Positions 43,777-52,851 of a stretch of 64,000 bases of DNA are shown one piece after another; position 1 is the first letter of the stretch, and every line of letters begins with the position of its first letter. Below the pieces are notes generated by a model that had not been told where the DNA came from, ran no database searches, and saw only the letters and a list, made by a program, of their open reading frames with translations. This DNA comes from Aquamicrobium lusatiense. Lineage in GTDB: Bacteria > Pseudomonadota > Alphaproteobacteria > Rhizobiales > Rhizobiaceae. Location of the stretch: positions 186,001 to 250,000 of the forward strand of contig NZ_JACHEU010000003.1 in assembly GCF_014201615.1 (NCBI RefSeq), in the 5' to 3' direction. The position numbers were made by a program, and so were the translations under genes.

Positions 43777-44814
43777 ATGGGTGAAAGCGTGAATCTGAGC
43801 GTCGAGGCACTGAAAGGCCGGGTGGAGACTATTTTCCGCAAGGCCGGACTTTCGCAGGATCACGCTTCCACGCTTGCCGCGGTGATCGTTGCGGGCGAAC
43901 GGGATGGCTGCAAGTCGCACGGCGTCTACCGCATCGAGGGCTGCCTGCGTACGGTGAAGGCCGGCAAGGTGGTGCCCGACGTCAAGCCCGTGCTGCGCGA
44001 CGACGGATCGGCGGTGGTGCGCGTCGAGGCCGGCGGCGGCTATTCCTGCGCCGGCTTCGAACTGGGCGCGCCGGTCCTTGCCGAACGCGCTAAGAAGCTC
44101 GGCATCGCAGCGCTCGTCATCAACGATTGCACGCATTTCTCGGCCCTGTGGCCGGAGGTGGAAAGGCTCGCCGCGCTGGGTGTGGCGGCGATCGCCATGT
44201 GCCCGAGCTATGCCACGGTCGCGCCTTCAGGCGGCAAGGAGCCTCTGCTCGGCACCAACCCGTTCGCCTTCGGCTGGCCGCGCGTCGATCCGGCCCAGCC
44301 CTATGTGTTCGATTTTGCGACCAGTGTCGCGGCGCGCGGCGAGATCGAGCTTTACCGGCGTGAAGGCCGGCAACTGCCCGAAGGCTGGGCGGTCGACAGC
44401 GAGGGCAGGCCGACCACCGATCCGGAGGCTGCGCTGGCTGGCGCCATGCTGCCCTTCGGCGGCCACAAGGGCTCCGCCATCTCGACCATGATCGAATTGC
44501 TGGCCGGCACCATGATCGGCGATTTCACCAGCAGCGAGGCGCTTGATTTTCTCGGCACCACCACGCTTGCCCCGCGTCACGGCGAGCTGATCATCGCCAT
44601 GAGCCCGCAGCGTTTTGCCGCCGGGCGTCCGGGCGATCCGTTCGCCCGCGCCGAGGTGTTGCTGGAGGCCATCGCCGGACAGGGCGCGCGCCTGCCTTCG
44701 CAGCGCCGCTTCGCGGCAAGGAAGCGCACCTTGTCGGAGGGCATCACCCTCACCGCCGCCGAGGCCGCGCAGCTCGACCGGCTGGAAGCGCTGGGGCTCG
44801 ATGCCGTAGCCTGA
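43777..44814 (+). CDS. Ldh_2-family NAD(P)H oxidoreductase (DpkA/imino-acid reductase-like)
   Basis: 345 residues of the malate/L-sulfolactate dehydrogenase fold, not the classical LDH fold. Catalytic His in CKSHGVYRIEG near residue 48; INDCTHFSALWPE and GGHKGSAISTMIE are family motifs. The DpkA group reduces piperideine- or pyrroline-2-carboxylate, and some members make N-methyl amino acids from 2-oxo acids and methylamine. Convergent with an LhpC-like gene, which favours proline/hydroxyproline-type imino acids; the methylamine activity is an interesting alternative in this locus. Confidence 0.8.
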   Translation: MGESVNLSVEALKGRVETIFRKAGLSQDHASTLAAVIVAGERDGCKSHGVYRIEGCLRTVKAGKVVPDVKPVLRDDGSAVVRVEAGGGYSCAGFELGAPVLAERAKKLGIAALVINDCTHFSALWPEVERLAALGVAAIAMCPSYATVAPSGGKEPLLGTNPFAFGWPRVDPAQPYVFDFATSVAARGEIELYRREGRQLPEGWAVDSEGRPTTDPEAALAGAMLPFGGHKGSAISTMIELLAGTMIGDFTSSEALDFLGTTTLAPRHGELIIAMSPQRFAAGRPGDPFARAEVLLEAIAGQGARLPSQRRFAARKRTLSEGITLTAAEAAQLDRLEALGLDAVA

Positions 44815-44824
44815 TGCCGATAAA

Positions 44825-44851
44825 AAAAAGCCCTCCACCGGAGGGCTTTTT
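44825..44851. terminator. Bidirectional terminator
   Basis: Stem AAAAAGCCCTC / GAGGGCTTTTT with loop CACCG between the convergent Ldh_2-family and DapA-family genes. Classic rho-independent form on both strands. Confidence 0.9.
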
Positions 44852-44875
44852 GCTGGCCGTTTCCGTGACGCGGGA

Positions 44876-45838
44876 TCAGGCGGCGTTGCGCGTCGCAACG
44901 CCGGACTGCTTCGACCAGCCCGCATACCAGTCATCGAACAGCTTCAGCTGCGTTTCCACGAAGCCGCGCTGGCTGGCGCTCAGCGTATCGCTCTCGTTGA
45001 AGTGGAGTTCGTATTCCGGGTTCCCCTTCAGCACCATCATGTGCTTGAAATAGAGCACCAGATCGGGGCCTTCGTCATAGGCGGAGAGCACGGCGAGCGC
45101 CTGCTCCAGCTCCTGCGCAAGCCGGCGCGCCCCGACATCGCCCTTCGCCGCCGCCTGACACAGCGACACCAGATGCAGCACCTCGCGTGGTAGCACACAG
45201 CCGATGCCGGTGATGGCGCCGGTGGCGCCGCAATTGACGAAGCCATGGAAGACGCAGGTGTCGACGCCCACCATCAGCGTCACCTCATCGCTGCCGCTGG
45301 TGATGTTTTCTGCGGCATAGGTCATGTCGGCGGCGCCGCCGAACTCCTTGAAGCCGACGAGGTTCGGATGCTCGGCCCTGAGCGCGAAGAACAGATCGGC
45401 GCGTGTGGCGAAGCCATAGTAGGGGCTGTTGTAGATCACGGCCGGCAGGTCGGGAGCTGCCGACAACACCGCCTTGAAGTGATTGCGCTGCGCGGCCGGA
45501 GAAGGCCCGCGTGACAACAGGCGCGGAATGACCATCAGGCCCCTGGCGCCCACCTTCTGCGCGTGGGCGGCATGGGCCGCGGCACTTGCCGTGTTGACCG
45601 CTCCCGTGCCGACGATGACCGGCACGCCGGCCTTCACCAGACGCTCCACGCCCTCCATGCGCTCGGCGTCGGTCAGCAGCGGCCAGTCGCCCATCGAGCC
45701 GCAATAGACCACGGCCGACATGCCGGTGGCGATCAGCTCCCTGCCCTTGCGCACCAGCGCATCGAAATCGGGTTTGCGGTCAGGGGTGCAGGGGGTCATC
45801 AGCGCCGGCATGCAGCCGGAAAAGATCTGCGCATTCAT
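44876..45838 (-). CDS. DapA-family lyase, LhpC-like (pyrroline-4-hydroxy-2-carboxylate deaminase type)
   Basis: 320 residues, a TIM barrel with the Schiff-base lysine Lys164 in GFKEFGGA, the catalytic Tyr in YNSPYYGFATR and the N-terminal CMPALMTPCTPDRKPDFDALV. The pattern VVYCGSMGDWPLLT and MVGVDTCVFHGFVNC agrees with what I recall of LhpC, which converts pyrroline-4-hydroxy-2-carboxylate to 2-oxoglutarate semialdehyde in D-hydroxyproline breakdown. Other NAL/DapA aldolases remain possible. ATG 45838 has GGGAGAG upstream. TTGTCGACAA lies 57 bases upstream, the presumed GntR operator. Confidence 0.82.
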   Translation of the reverse strand: MNAQIFSGCMPALMTPCTPDRKPDFDALVRKGRELIATGMSAVVYCGSMGDWPLLTDAERMEGVERLVKAGVPVIVGTGAVNTASAAAHAAHAQKVGARGLMVIPRLLSRGPSPAAQRNHFKAVLSAAPDLPAVIYNSPYYGFATRADLFFALRAEHPNLVGFKEFGGAADMTYAAENITSGSDEVTLMVGVDTCVFHGFVNCGATGAITGIGCVLPREVLHLVSLCQAAAKGDVGARRLAQELEQALAVLSAYDEGPDLVLYFKHMMVLKGNPEYELHFNESDTLSASQRGFVETQLKLFDDWYAGWSKQSGVATRNAA

Positions 45839-45894
45839 GAGGGCTCTCCCTTGTGCCGGATTGGATGAATGCCATAATACCATTTGTATTTTAT

Positions 45895-45904
45895 TTGTCG
45901 ACAA
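45895..45904. promoter_or_regulatory. TTGTCGACAA operator, copy 1
   Basis: Perfect 10-bp palindrome upstream of the LhpC-like gene, of the form bound by FCD-type GntR regulators. A copy with one mismatch (TTGTCGACAT) lies at 46692. Confidence 0.6.
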
Positions 45905-45975
45905 GAAATTGCGTGGCAGAGAAAGGCACTGGCGCAAGCTGTTGCGCTGAAGGCGGGCGGATGGGGATTGCGTGG

Positions 45976-46680
45976 CTACAGCGCGATGGGCCGGCGGCGG
46001 TCGCGGGCGATCATGTCCTGTATCTGGCGCACGATCTGGTCGGCATGGGCACTGGCCAGCCGGTCGGCTTCGGCCACGTCGCGCGCCCCGATGGCTGCGA
46101 TCATGTCCTCGTGCTCATCCACATAGCGGCGGGGCAGATGGTCGTCGAAGGACGAATAATAGACGCGCAGAATGCGCCGTCCCTCATCCAGCAGGCGGCA
46201 GAACAGGCCGGTGTAATAGGGATTGCGCCCCGCCTCGGCGATCGCGGCATGGAATTCGCGGTTGGTGGCGATCATCGCCAGCGCATCGTGCGCCTCGACC
46301 GCGCGGGTGAACTCAGCCTGCCGCGCGCGGATGATCTCCAGATCGTCCTCGGTGCGGAATTCGGCGGCCAGCCGCGTGGTCACGCGGTACATCAGCGTCA
46401 GCGCGTCGAAGAAAGTATGGAGGTTGAGGAAGTCGATGCTGGAAACCACGGTCGAGCGGTTGGGCAGCGTCGTCACCAGCCCTTCGGCGGCCAGCCGCAC
46501 CAGCGCCTCGCGGATCGGCGTGCGCGACATGGAAAGCCGCTCGGCAAGCTGCACCTCGTCGATGGGGCTGCCGGGCGCCAGCCTCAGGTCGAGGATGTCG
46601 TCGCGCAGGATTTCATAGACGCGCCGAACCCCCTCTCCGCGCTTGCGCTCTGCCTGTGATGTCTCCGTTTTTTCGCTCAT
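45976..46680 (-). CDS. GntR-family regulator, FCD subfamily
   Basis: 234 residues. Winged HTH (about 18-85: VYEILRDDILDLRLAPGSPIDEVQLAERLSMSRTPIREALVRLAAEGLV) followed by an all-helical FCD ligand domain with metal-type histidines (NREFHAAIAEA, DEHEDMIAAI, SAHADQIV). ATG 46680 is preferred; ATG 46701 lies within the operator-like TTGTCGACAT. Likely represses the downstream LhpC-like gene and itself, released by an organic or imino acid. Confidence 0.86.
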   Translation of the reverse strand: MSEKTETSQAERKRGEGVRRVYEILRDDILDLRLAPGSPIDEVQLAERLSMSRTPIREALVRLAAEGLVTTLPNRSTVVSSIDFLNLHTFFDALTLMYRVTTRLAAEFRTEDDLEIIRARQAEFTRAVEAHDALAMIATNREFHAAIAEAGRNPYYTGLFCRLLDEGRRILRVYYSSFDDHLPRRYVDEHEDMIAAIGARDVAEADRLASAHADQIVRQIQDMIARDRRRPIAL

Positions 46681-46691
46681 GCCGCCACCTG

Positions 46692-46701
46692 TTGTCGACA
46701 T
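46692..46701. promoter_or_regulatory. TTGTCGACAT operator, copy 2
   Basis: Nine of ten bases match the palindrome at 45895. It abuts the GntR start codon, as expected for an autorepressor. Confidence 0.55.
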
Positions 46702-46774
46702 GACGAATACTGGTTTCGCGCATCGCCTTCAACACAGGACCCGGCCGCCATGGCCGGCGGATACGGTATAAACT

Positions 46775-46789
46775 TGATTATTTTAATCA
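46775..46789. promoter_or_regulatory. RirA-type iron-responsive (IRO) box
   Basis: TGATTATTTTAATCA, an exact TGA-N9-TCA palindrome with AT-rich centre, 76 bases before the AraC regulator of the siderophore import locus. RirA represses iron-uptake genes in Rhizobiales under iron sufficiency; assignment by consensus from memory. Confidence 0.65.
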
Positions 46790-46864
46790 TATTATGTAGT
46801 AAACCGGCTGATATTGCAGTCGGATTCCCCATTACGGGCGAGAGAATGCAAGAAATGGCGATTT

Positions 46865-47863
46865 ATGGACAACCGCATCCCTGAGCAGGGAATGACCCTC
46901 AACGATCTCGTGCGCCTCGGCGCCGAGCTTGCGCTGGGCGTCGAGCCGGTCGATGTCGGCCCCCGGATCATGGAAACGCCGATATATACGGGAAGGCTGC
47001 TGGCGTTGGAGGTGCAGCCCGGCCTGATGCTGAGCGCCAGCGACGTGACCTATGCCAGCAACCAGAATTTTGCCGTCGAGATGGAGCCGGCGCTGGTCTG
47101 CGGCATCATGCTGAGCGGCGGGCCGGTGACGTCCATGGTGGAAGGCTACGGCCGCTTCGTGCGCTATCCGCAGCAGGTGTCTCTTATGGGCTTCAACGCC
47201 CCGCTTCGCTATTCGACTCCGCTCCGGCAGGGCGCGCATTTCACCTCCGCCGGCTTCGTGCTGCGGCCTTCCTTCTTCGAGCGGTTTGCCGATGGCGTTG
47301 CCGACGACGGGTTGATGGCGCTGCGGGAACTGACGGAAGGCGGCTTCCGCACGGGCGTCATCTCGCATTCGCCCCTGATCACCGAAATCGCCAGACTGTG
47401 CCTCGACCATCCTTATACGGGGCAGCTCGAAAGGCTGTTTCTGGAAAGCAGGGCGCTGGCCTTCGTGATCGAGGCGGCGCAGGCCCTGAAGGATGAGCGC
47501 CGGCTTGTCGCCATGCTCGGCCGCCGCGAATATGACCGGGTGATGCATGCGCGCGAAATCCTCGACGCCGATCTCGTCGCCACGCCCACCACCATGGAGC
47601 TGTCGCGCCGGGTCGGCATCAACGTCACCTCCCTGCAGGCCAACTTCAAGACGGTGTTCGGCAAGACCATTTTTGCCCATGTGCGCGAGCAGCGGCTGAT
47701 GATGGCGAAGGTCCTGCTTCAGGAGCACCGGCTTTCGGTTTCGGAAGCGGGCCGGCGGGTCGGCTTTTCCCGGCCCTCGGCCTTCAGCGCCGCCTACAGG
47801 AAGCATTTCGGCCATCCGCCGCGCGCGGAATTTCAGCCGGCGCGCTCCATGCATGTGATCTGA
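46865..47863 (+). CDS. AraC-family regulator of the siderophore import locus (PchR-like)
   Basis: 332 residues. N-terminal 220 residues of unnamed sensor type, C-terminal AraC HTH (ATPTTMELSRRVGINVTSLQANFKTVFGKTIFAHVREQRL and SVSEAGRRVGFSRPSAFSAAYRKHFGHPP). PchR/YbtA-type regulators of this form bind ferric siderophore in the cytoplasm and activate the receptor and transporter. Here the next genes are exactly a TonB receptor and inner-membrane importer. The IRO box upstream would place it under iron control. Ribosome site weak, so the start could be the ATG at 46856 in another frame only; 46865 is the only in-frame choice nearby. Confidence 0.85.
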   Translation: MDNRIPEQGMTLNDLVRLGAELALGVEPVDVGPRIMETPIYTGRLLALEVQPGLMLSASDVTYASNQNFAVEMEPALVCGIMLSGGPVTSMVEGYGRFVRYPQQVSLMGFNAPLRYSTPLRQGAHFTSAGFVLRPSFFERFADGVADDGLMALRELTEGGFRTGVISHSPLITEIARLCLDHPYTGQLERLFLESRALAFVIEAAQALKDERRLVAMLGRREYDRVMHAREILDADLVATPTTMELSRRVGINVTSLQANFKTVFGKTIFAHVREQRLMMAKVLLQEHRLSVSEAGRRVGFSRPSAFSAAYRKHFGHPPRAEFQPARSMHVI

Positions 47864-47882
47864 TCGCCACCCGATCTATTGG

Positions 47883-47917
47883 GTTTCGCGAATGTTTGCC
47901 TGCGTTTCGCGAAAGTT
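47883..47917 (+). promoter_or_regulatory. Direct repeat GTTTCGCGAA-N-GTT, likely AraC binding site
   Basis: Two copies (47883-47896 and 47904-47917), identical at 13 of 14 positions and repeated every 21 bp, two helical turns. This is the usual form of an AraC-family site. It lies 69-103 bases before the TonB receptor ATG and directly after the AraC gene. Confidence 0.65.
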
Positions 47918-47985
47918 GAGTGCTGGTATCAGGAACAGGCCGGCCGGTATTCATAGCCCCTGTTCGCAAACTCCGGGGCATCTGC

Positions 47986-50166
47986 ATGAACACCATCACG
48001 CGCACGCGTCTGATTTCCACCACCGCACTGGCTCTGCTGGGCGCCGGCTTGCCGGCGAAGACGGCTTTCGCGCAAACGGCCGATGCGCCTATTGTGCTTG
48101 CGCCGATCGTGGTCACAGGCACCAAGCGCCCGCAGGACGATGCGAAGCTTCCCGTCGCCACCACCATCCTCGACCAGAGCAACGTGCCGCCTGCGACGCT
48201 CGATCCGATCACGGAAATCGCCCGCCAGTCGCCAGGCACGAACTTCCTCGATTTCGGCCGCTTCGGCGAAAGCTACATGACCATGCGCGGTCTCAGCACG
48301 CTGGGCACGGCCATGAATTCGCTCGACAGCGTCATCGGCATCTCCGTCGACGGCGTGCCGACCACGCTGTCGGGCATCGGCGCGCCCATCCTCGACATGG
48401 AGCGGGTCGAGGTGCTGAAGGGTCCGCAGGGCACCACCTTCGGCCGCAACGCCTTTGCCGGCGCGATCAACATCGTCAGCAAGCCCGCCGACGGCACCCG
48501 CGAAACCATTCTCAGCAGTGAGCTGGGCTCAGACGGCCATGCCTTCCTCGAAGGCACCACCGGCGGCTGGCTGCTGGAAAACGTGCTGGCCGGGCGCGGC
48601 ACGCTGCGCTTCCAGAATTACGACGGCGACGTGCCGAACCCCATCACCGGCCAGAAGGAGGGCGGCGCGCAGCTGGGCGCCGGCAAGGCCTCCGTGCGCT
48701 ACACGCCGGACGATACCCTCACCATCGACCTCAGCGGCGGCTTCTCGAAGGAGACGCGGCACAATTCCGCCTTCGTGTGGCTGGAATCCCCCAATTTCCC
48801 GGAGAGCGGCGCGGATGTGCGCCCCGACAACCGCCAGCAGGTCGCCAATGGCTCCCTCAAGGTGGCGAAGGAATTCGAGCCGTTCACGCTCACCTCGACG
48901 ACCAGCTATCAGGACGTGAAGATTCACAACAAGGGCGACTTCACCGACGCCTTCATCTTCAGCCGCATCACCGGCCTGCCGCCGGCCTATTTCAACGATC
49001 ACAACGCCGAGAAGGTGGATCTGAACGACCGCGAGCGGGTCTTCAATCAGGAGGTGCGCCTCAACTCGAATGAGGGCTCGACGATCCAGTGGGTGGCCGG
49101 CGCCAGCTATTTCAGGTCGGATTACACCAGCTACCGCATTCAGAACGCCGGCATCTATGCGCCGACCATGAACGGCACTTTCGACAACCGCATCGAAAGC
49201 CAGACCGTGGCGGCCTTTGCCGATGCCAGCGCGCCGCTGGGACAGGGCTTCAATCTGTCCGGCGGGCTGCGCGTGGCCCATGACCGCCAGAAGCTGGACG
49301 CGCTCTATGTTTCCAACGGCTTTCCGGGCACGCTGCCGGCCTTCCAGCAGGACAACACTTTCAGCGACACCTATGTGACCGGGCGCATGGCGCTGTCCTA
49401 TGAGTGGAACGACCGGGCCATGAGCTATGTCTCGCTGGCGCGCGGCTATTCCTCCGGCGGTTTCGAGAAGACCACCTCCTATGCTGGTTACGGACTGGTT
49501 ACCGAGGCCTTCCTGCCGGCCACGTCATGGACCTATGAGATCGGCACCAAGGCCGAGATCAACGACAGGCTGCGTGTCAGCGGCGCCATCTTCTACAACG
49601 ACGTCAAGGACGGGCAGGTCGTCGGATTTGATACGAACACCTCCCTGCCCTTCATGACCAACCAGAATTTTGAAAGCTATGGCATCGAGGCCAATGTCGA
49701 CGCCACACTGGCCGAGGGGCTGGAACTGACGGTCGGCGGTGCGCTGATCGGCTCGCGTCTCGTCGATGTTTCGGCAACTTCGCTGGGCCTTGGCGCGCTG
49801 CCCGGCAACGAAGTGCCGCAGGTGCCGGGGTTCTCCGCCAATGTCGGGCTTTCCTATCGCTTCCTGGCGGATGCGGTGGGGCTGCCCGGCGAGATCACGC
49901 TCAGCGGCACCTACCAGTATGTCGGCACCCGTTATGCCGACATCCAGAATGCCGCGAAGATGGACGACTATCACATCCTCAATGCGGAGATCGGCTGGGA
50001 GAAGGACAATTTCCGCGTCTACGCCTTCGGCCGCAATCTGCTCGACGAGCGCCCGCTGTCCTACGCCTTCACCTATCCGGCGCTCATGCCCGGCGGAGCG
50101 AGCGGAACCACCGCCTATTTCGGCCGCGGCCGGGTGGTCGGCATCGGCACCTCCGTGCGCTGGTGA
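47986..50166 (+). CDS. TonB-dependent ferric-siderophore receptor
   Basis: 726 residues. Signal peptide (TTALALLGAGLPAKTAFAQ), TonB box PIVVTGTK near residue 41, plug (about 50-165: SYMTMRGLSTLGTAMNSLD, VEVLKGPQGTTFGRNAFAGAINIVSKP), then a 22-strand barrel ending GIGTSVRW with the C-terminal aromatic residue. No STN extension, so regulation is through the AraC protein rather than surface signalling. First structural gene of the import operon: receptor, then IrtA-like and IrtB-like ABC proteins. Confidence 0.9.
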   Translation: MNTITRTRLISTTALALLGAGLPAKTAFAQTADAPIVLAPIVVTGTKRPQDDAKLPVATTILDQSNVPPATLDPITEIARQSPGTNFLDFGRFGESYMTMRGLSTLGTAMNSLDSVIGISVDGVPTTLSGIGAPILDMERVEVLKGPQGTTFGRNAFAGAINIVSKPADGTRETILSSELGSDGHAFLEGTTGGWLLENVLAGRGTLRFQNYDGDVPNPITGQKEGGAQLGAGKASVRYTPDDTLTIDLSGGFSKETRHNSAFVWLESPNFPESGADVRPDNRQQVANGSLKVAKEFEPFTLTSTTSYQDVKIHNKGDFTDAFIFSRITGLPPAYFNDHNAEKVDLNDRERVFNQEVRLNSNEGSTIQWVAGASYFRSDYTSYRIQNAGIYAPTMNGTFDNRIESQTVAAFADASAPLGQGFNLSGGLRVAHDRQKLDALYVSNGFPGTLPAFQQDNTFSDTYVTGRMALSYEWNDRAMSYVSLARGYSSGGFEKTTSYAGYGLVTEAFLPATSWTYEIGTKAEINDRLRVSGAIFYNDVKDGQVVGFDTNTSLPFMTNQNFESYGIEANVDATLAEGLELTVGGALIGSRLVDVSATSLGLGALPGNEVPQVPGFSANVGLSYRFLADAVGLPGEITLSGTYQYVGTRYADIQNAAKMDDYHILNAEIGWEKDNFRVYAFGRNLLDERPLSYAFTYPALMPGGASGTTAYFGRGRVVGIGTSVRW

Positions 50167-50241
50167 CGGCGCGCGATCCGCACACGGGGCAAGTGACATG
50201 ATGTCTTCCTGCAACCCGGTCGCCCTGTTGCGGGGCGGCCG

Positions 50242-52851
50242 ATGAGCGCGCGTTTCCAGCGGACCATGATGAAGGCCCTCGGGGCCACCGATCACATCAT
50301 GACGGTGCTGTCGGTGACGGACCTGACGCCGGGCTACCGGCGCATACGCTTTTCGGCCCCCACCATGATCGACGGCCGCGAAACCCCCACCGCCTCCTTC
50401 GTGCGGCTGTGGGCGCCGGACCCGGACGATCCCGACAAGGTCCATCAGCGCGGCTACACGCTGGTGGAGCCGGATGCTGAAAAGGGCGAGGTGAGCTTCG
50501 ACTTCGTGCTGCACCAGCCGATGGGGCCGGCCTCGGCCTGGGCCGCCGCCGCGCAGCCCGGCGACACCATCGCGGCCTCCTACTACATGTTCCACAAGTT
50601 CGAGCCGCCGGAAAACCCGGAGGGCTATCTGCTGATGGGCGATCCTGCCGCCCTTCCGGCCATCAACGCCATCCTCGAGGTGCTGCCGCCGGAGGCCGAC
50701 ATCGTGGTCATCCTTCAGGCGCATCTGCCCGAGGATCGCGATATTCCGGTGACGCCGCATCCGGGCGCCGAGGTGATCTGGACCGGGCCAGGCACCAATG
50801 CGCTGGCCGAAGCGGTTCCGGTGCGCGACTGGTCGAACTGGTATGCGTGGGTGGCCGCCGAAAACGCCGCGATCAAAGTGCTGCGCGCCACGCTCAACCA
50901 GACCCACGGCTTTCCGCTGACCGACATCAAGCATGCCGCCTACTGGATCAGGGGCAAGGCCATGCGGCTGCGCAAGGAAAGCGGCGCGGCCGAGGCCGAG
51001 CCAGCCCCCCTCCCGCCGCCACCCGCTGAGACGGTGGCCGCGCGCGAAGCCGCGCCGGCAAAGCCCCGCTGGCGCTCGCAGCGCGGACAGGAGCTTCTCG
51101 ATTCCCTGCGCTGGAAGCTGCGCGCCGCCGGCCTGTTGCAGGCCATCATCTCGCTGATGCAGCTTGCGCCGCTGGTGCTGCTGGCCGAGCTTGGCCGCCG
51201 TCTCCTTGGCGGAGAGAAAAGCTGGGATGCGCTTTCGCCACTGATCATCTGGGCTGTCGTCCTCTATGGCGCGGCGGCGACGCTTTCGGCGGTGCTGATG
51301 CTGTGGCTTCACATGGTCGATGCCGGCTTCGGCCATACGCTCAGGCAATCCATCATCGCCAAGCTGGCGCGGCTGCCGCTCGGCTGGTTCACCGACCGTA
51401 ACGCCGCAAGCGTGCAGCAGGCCGTGCAGGAGGACGCCGGGCGGCTGCATTACATGGTCACGCATGCCGTGCCCGACATCGTCGCCGGCATCGTCACGCC
51501 GGTGGCGGCCATCGCCTATCTGTTCACGGTCGATGCAGCGCTGGCCGGGCTGCTGTTCGTGCCGCTGCTCGCCTTCGTCTTCCTGTTCGCCAACATGATG
51601 CGCGGCGTGGCCGACAAGCTGGTGCAATATGCAAACTGGACCAAGCGCGCCAATGCCGCCGCCGGCGCCTTCATCGACGCGCTGCCGGTGGTGCGCGTGT
51701 TCGGCGGCGATGGGCGCTCGGTGCGCTCGGTGCTTGAGGGACAGGCCAGTTTCATCAATGGCTGGCAGCGGCCAATGGCGGGGCGCAAGGTGGCGGCCCA
51801 GCTTTCCATCCAGCCGCCGTCCTTCCTGCTGCTGATCGTGGCTGTCGGCAGCTGGCGCATCATCTCCGGGCGCATGGAGGCGGCAGACCTCCTGCCGTTC
51901 CTGTTCCTCGGCACAGCCTTCGGCGCGCAGATCACTTCCGTCCTCTACGGCTTCGTGCCCATGCGCGAGGCAAGGCAGGCCGCGCGGCGCATCGGCGACC
52001 TGCTGGAGGAAACCGAGCTCGACCGCAGCCGTTCCACCGGCGTCATCCCGCCGGGGCCGCTCGGGCTGCGCTTTGCGGATGTCAGCTTCGGCTACCGGCC
52101 GCGCAAGCCGGTGCTGAAATCCATCGATCTCGTTCTGGCGCCTGGCACGCTGACCGCGCTCGTCGGCCCGAGCGGCGCCGGCAAGTCGACGCTGGCCGGC
52201 CTGCCGGGGCGCTTCCACGATGTAACCGAAGGCAGCATCCGGCTGCTTGCAAGCAATGGAGAGATCGACATCCGCGACGTGACGCCGGAGGCGCTGCAGC
52301 GCAGCGTCGGCTTCGTCTTTCAGGATGTGCGGCTGATCGGGGGCTCGCTGAAGGACAACATCGCCCTTGCCCGCCCCGGTGCCTCCATGGCCGAGATCGA
52401 GGCTGCGGCGCGCGCGGCACAGATCCACGAGCGGATCGTGGCCGCCCCGCGCGGCTATGACAGCATCGTCGGGGATGAGGTGCGCCTCTCCGGCGGCGAG
52501 GCGCAGCGCCTGTCGATCGCGCGCGCCCTGCTTGCCGATCCGCCCATCCTCGTGCTCGACGAGGCAACCGCCTTCGCCGATCCCGAGTCCGAGCATCTGG
52601 TGCAGAAGGCGCTCGGCGCGCTCATCGGCCGGCGCACCGTTCTGGTGGTGGCGCATCGCCTGCACACCATCGTCCATGCCGACTGCATCGCCGTGATGCA
52701 GGACGGGCGCATCGTCCAGCGCGGCCGCCATGAAGAGTTGCTCGCCCGCCCCGGCCTCTATCGCGACCTGTGGCAGGCCGGCGAAAAGCGGCCACCCGAA
52801 ACGAAGGCGCCCGAGCCTGAAACAATGGCGGCAGAAGGCAAGGCATCATGA
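50242..52851 (+). CDS. IrtA-like protein: siderophore-reductase (SIP) domain fused to ABC transporter
   Basis: 869 residues in one frame. Residues about 10-250 are a siderophore-interacting FAD domain with the RGYT motif (Arg70-Thr73), YLLMGDPAALPAINAIL, and AAYWIRGKAMR at its end. A Pro/Ala-rich linker (265-285) leads to an exporter-fold membrane domain (about 290-570), then an ATPase with Walker A GPSGAGKST at 642, signature LSGGEAQR at 749, Walker B LVLDEATAFADPE and HRLHTI. This order is that of mycobacterial IrtA, which imports ferric mycobactin and reduces it. Ends in a four-base overlap with the next gene. Confidence 0.9.
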   Translation: MSARFQRTMMKALGATDHIMTVLSVTDLTPGYRRIRFSAPTMIDGRETPTASFVRLWAPDPDDPDKVHQRGYTLVEPDAEKGEVSFDFVLHQPMGPASAWAAAAQPGDTIAASYYMFHKFEPPENPEGYLLMGDPAALPAINAILEVLPPEADIVVILQAHLPEDRDIPVTPHPGAEVIWTGPGTNALAEAVPVRDWSNWYAWVAAENAAIKVLRATLNQTHGFPLTDIKHAAYWIRGKAMRLRKESGAAEAEPAPLPPPPAETVAAREAAPAKPRWRSQRGQELLDSLRWKLRAAGLLQAIISLMQLAPLVLLAELGRRLLGGEKSWDALSPLIIWAVVLYGAAATLSAVLMLWLHMVDAGFGHTLRQSIIAKLARLPLGWFTDRNAASVQQAVQEDAGRLHYMVTHAVPDIVAGIVTPVAAIAYLFTVDAALAGLLFVPLLAFVFLFANMMRGVADKLVQYANWTKRANAAAGAFIDALPVVRVFGGDGRSVRSVLEGQASFINGWQRPMAGRKVAAQLSIQPPSFLLLIVAVGSWRIISGRMEAADLLPFLFLGTAFGAQITSVLYGFVPMREARQAARRIGDLLEETELDRSRSTGVIPPGPLGLRFADVSFGYRPRKPVLKSIDLVLAPGTLTALVGPSGAGKSTLAGLPGRFHDVTEGSIRLLASNGEIDIRDVTPEALQRSVGFVFQDVRLIGGSLKDNIALARPGASMAEIEAAARAAQIHERIVAAPRGYDSIVGDEVRLSGGEAQRLSIARALLADPPILVLDEATAFADPESEHLVQKALGALIGRRTVLVVAHRLHTIVHADCIAVMQDGRIVQRGRHEELLARPGLYRDLWQAGEKRPPETKAPEPETMAAEGKAS

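Noticed and set aside
46681..46701. Upstream start (MSTTGGG) for the GntR regulator
   Set aside because: The ATG is part of the TTGTCGACAT operator-like site; ATG 46680 has AGGTGG upstream and a normal N-terminus.
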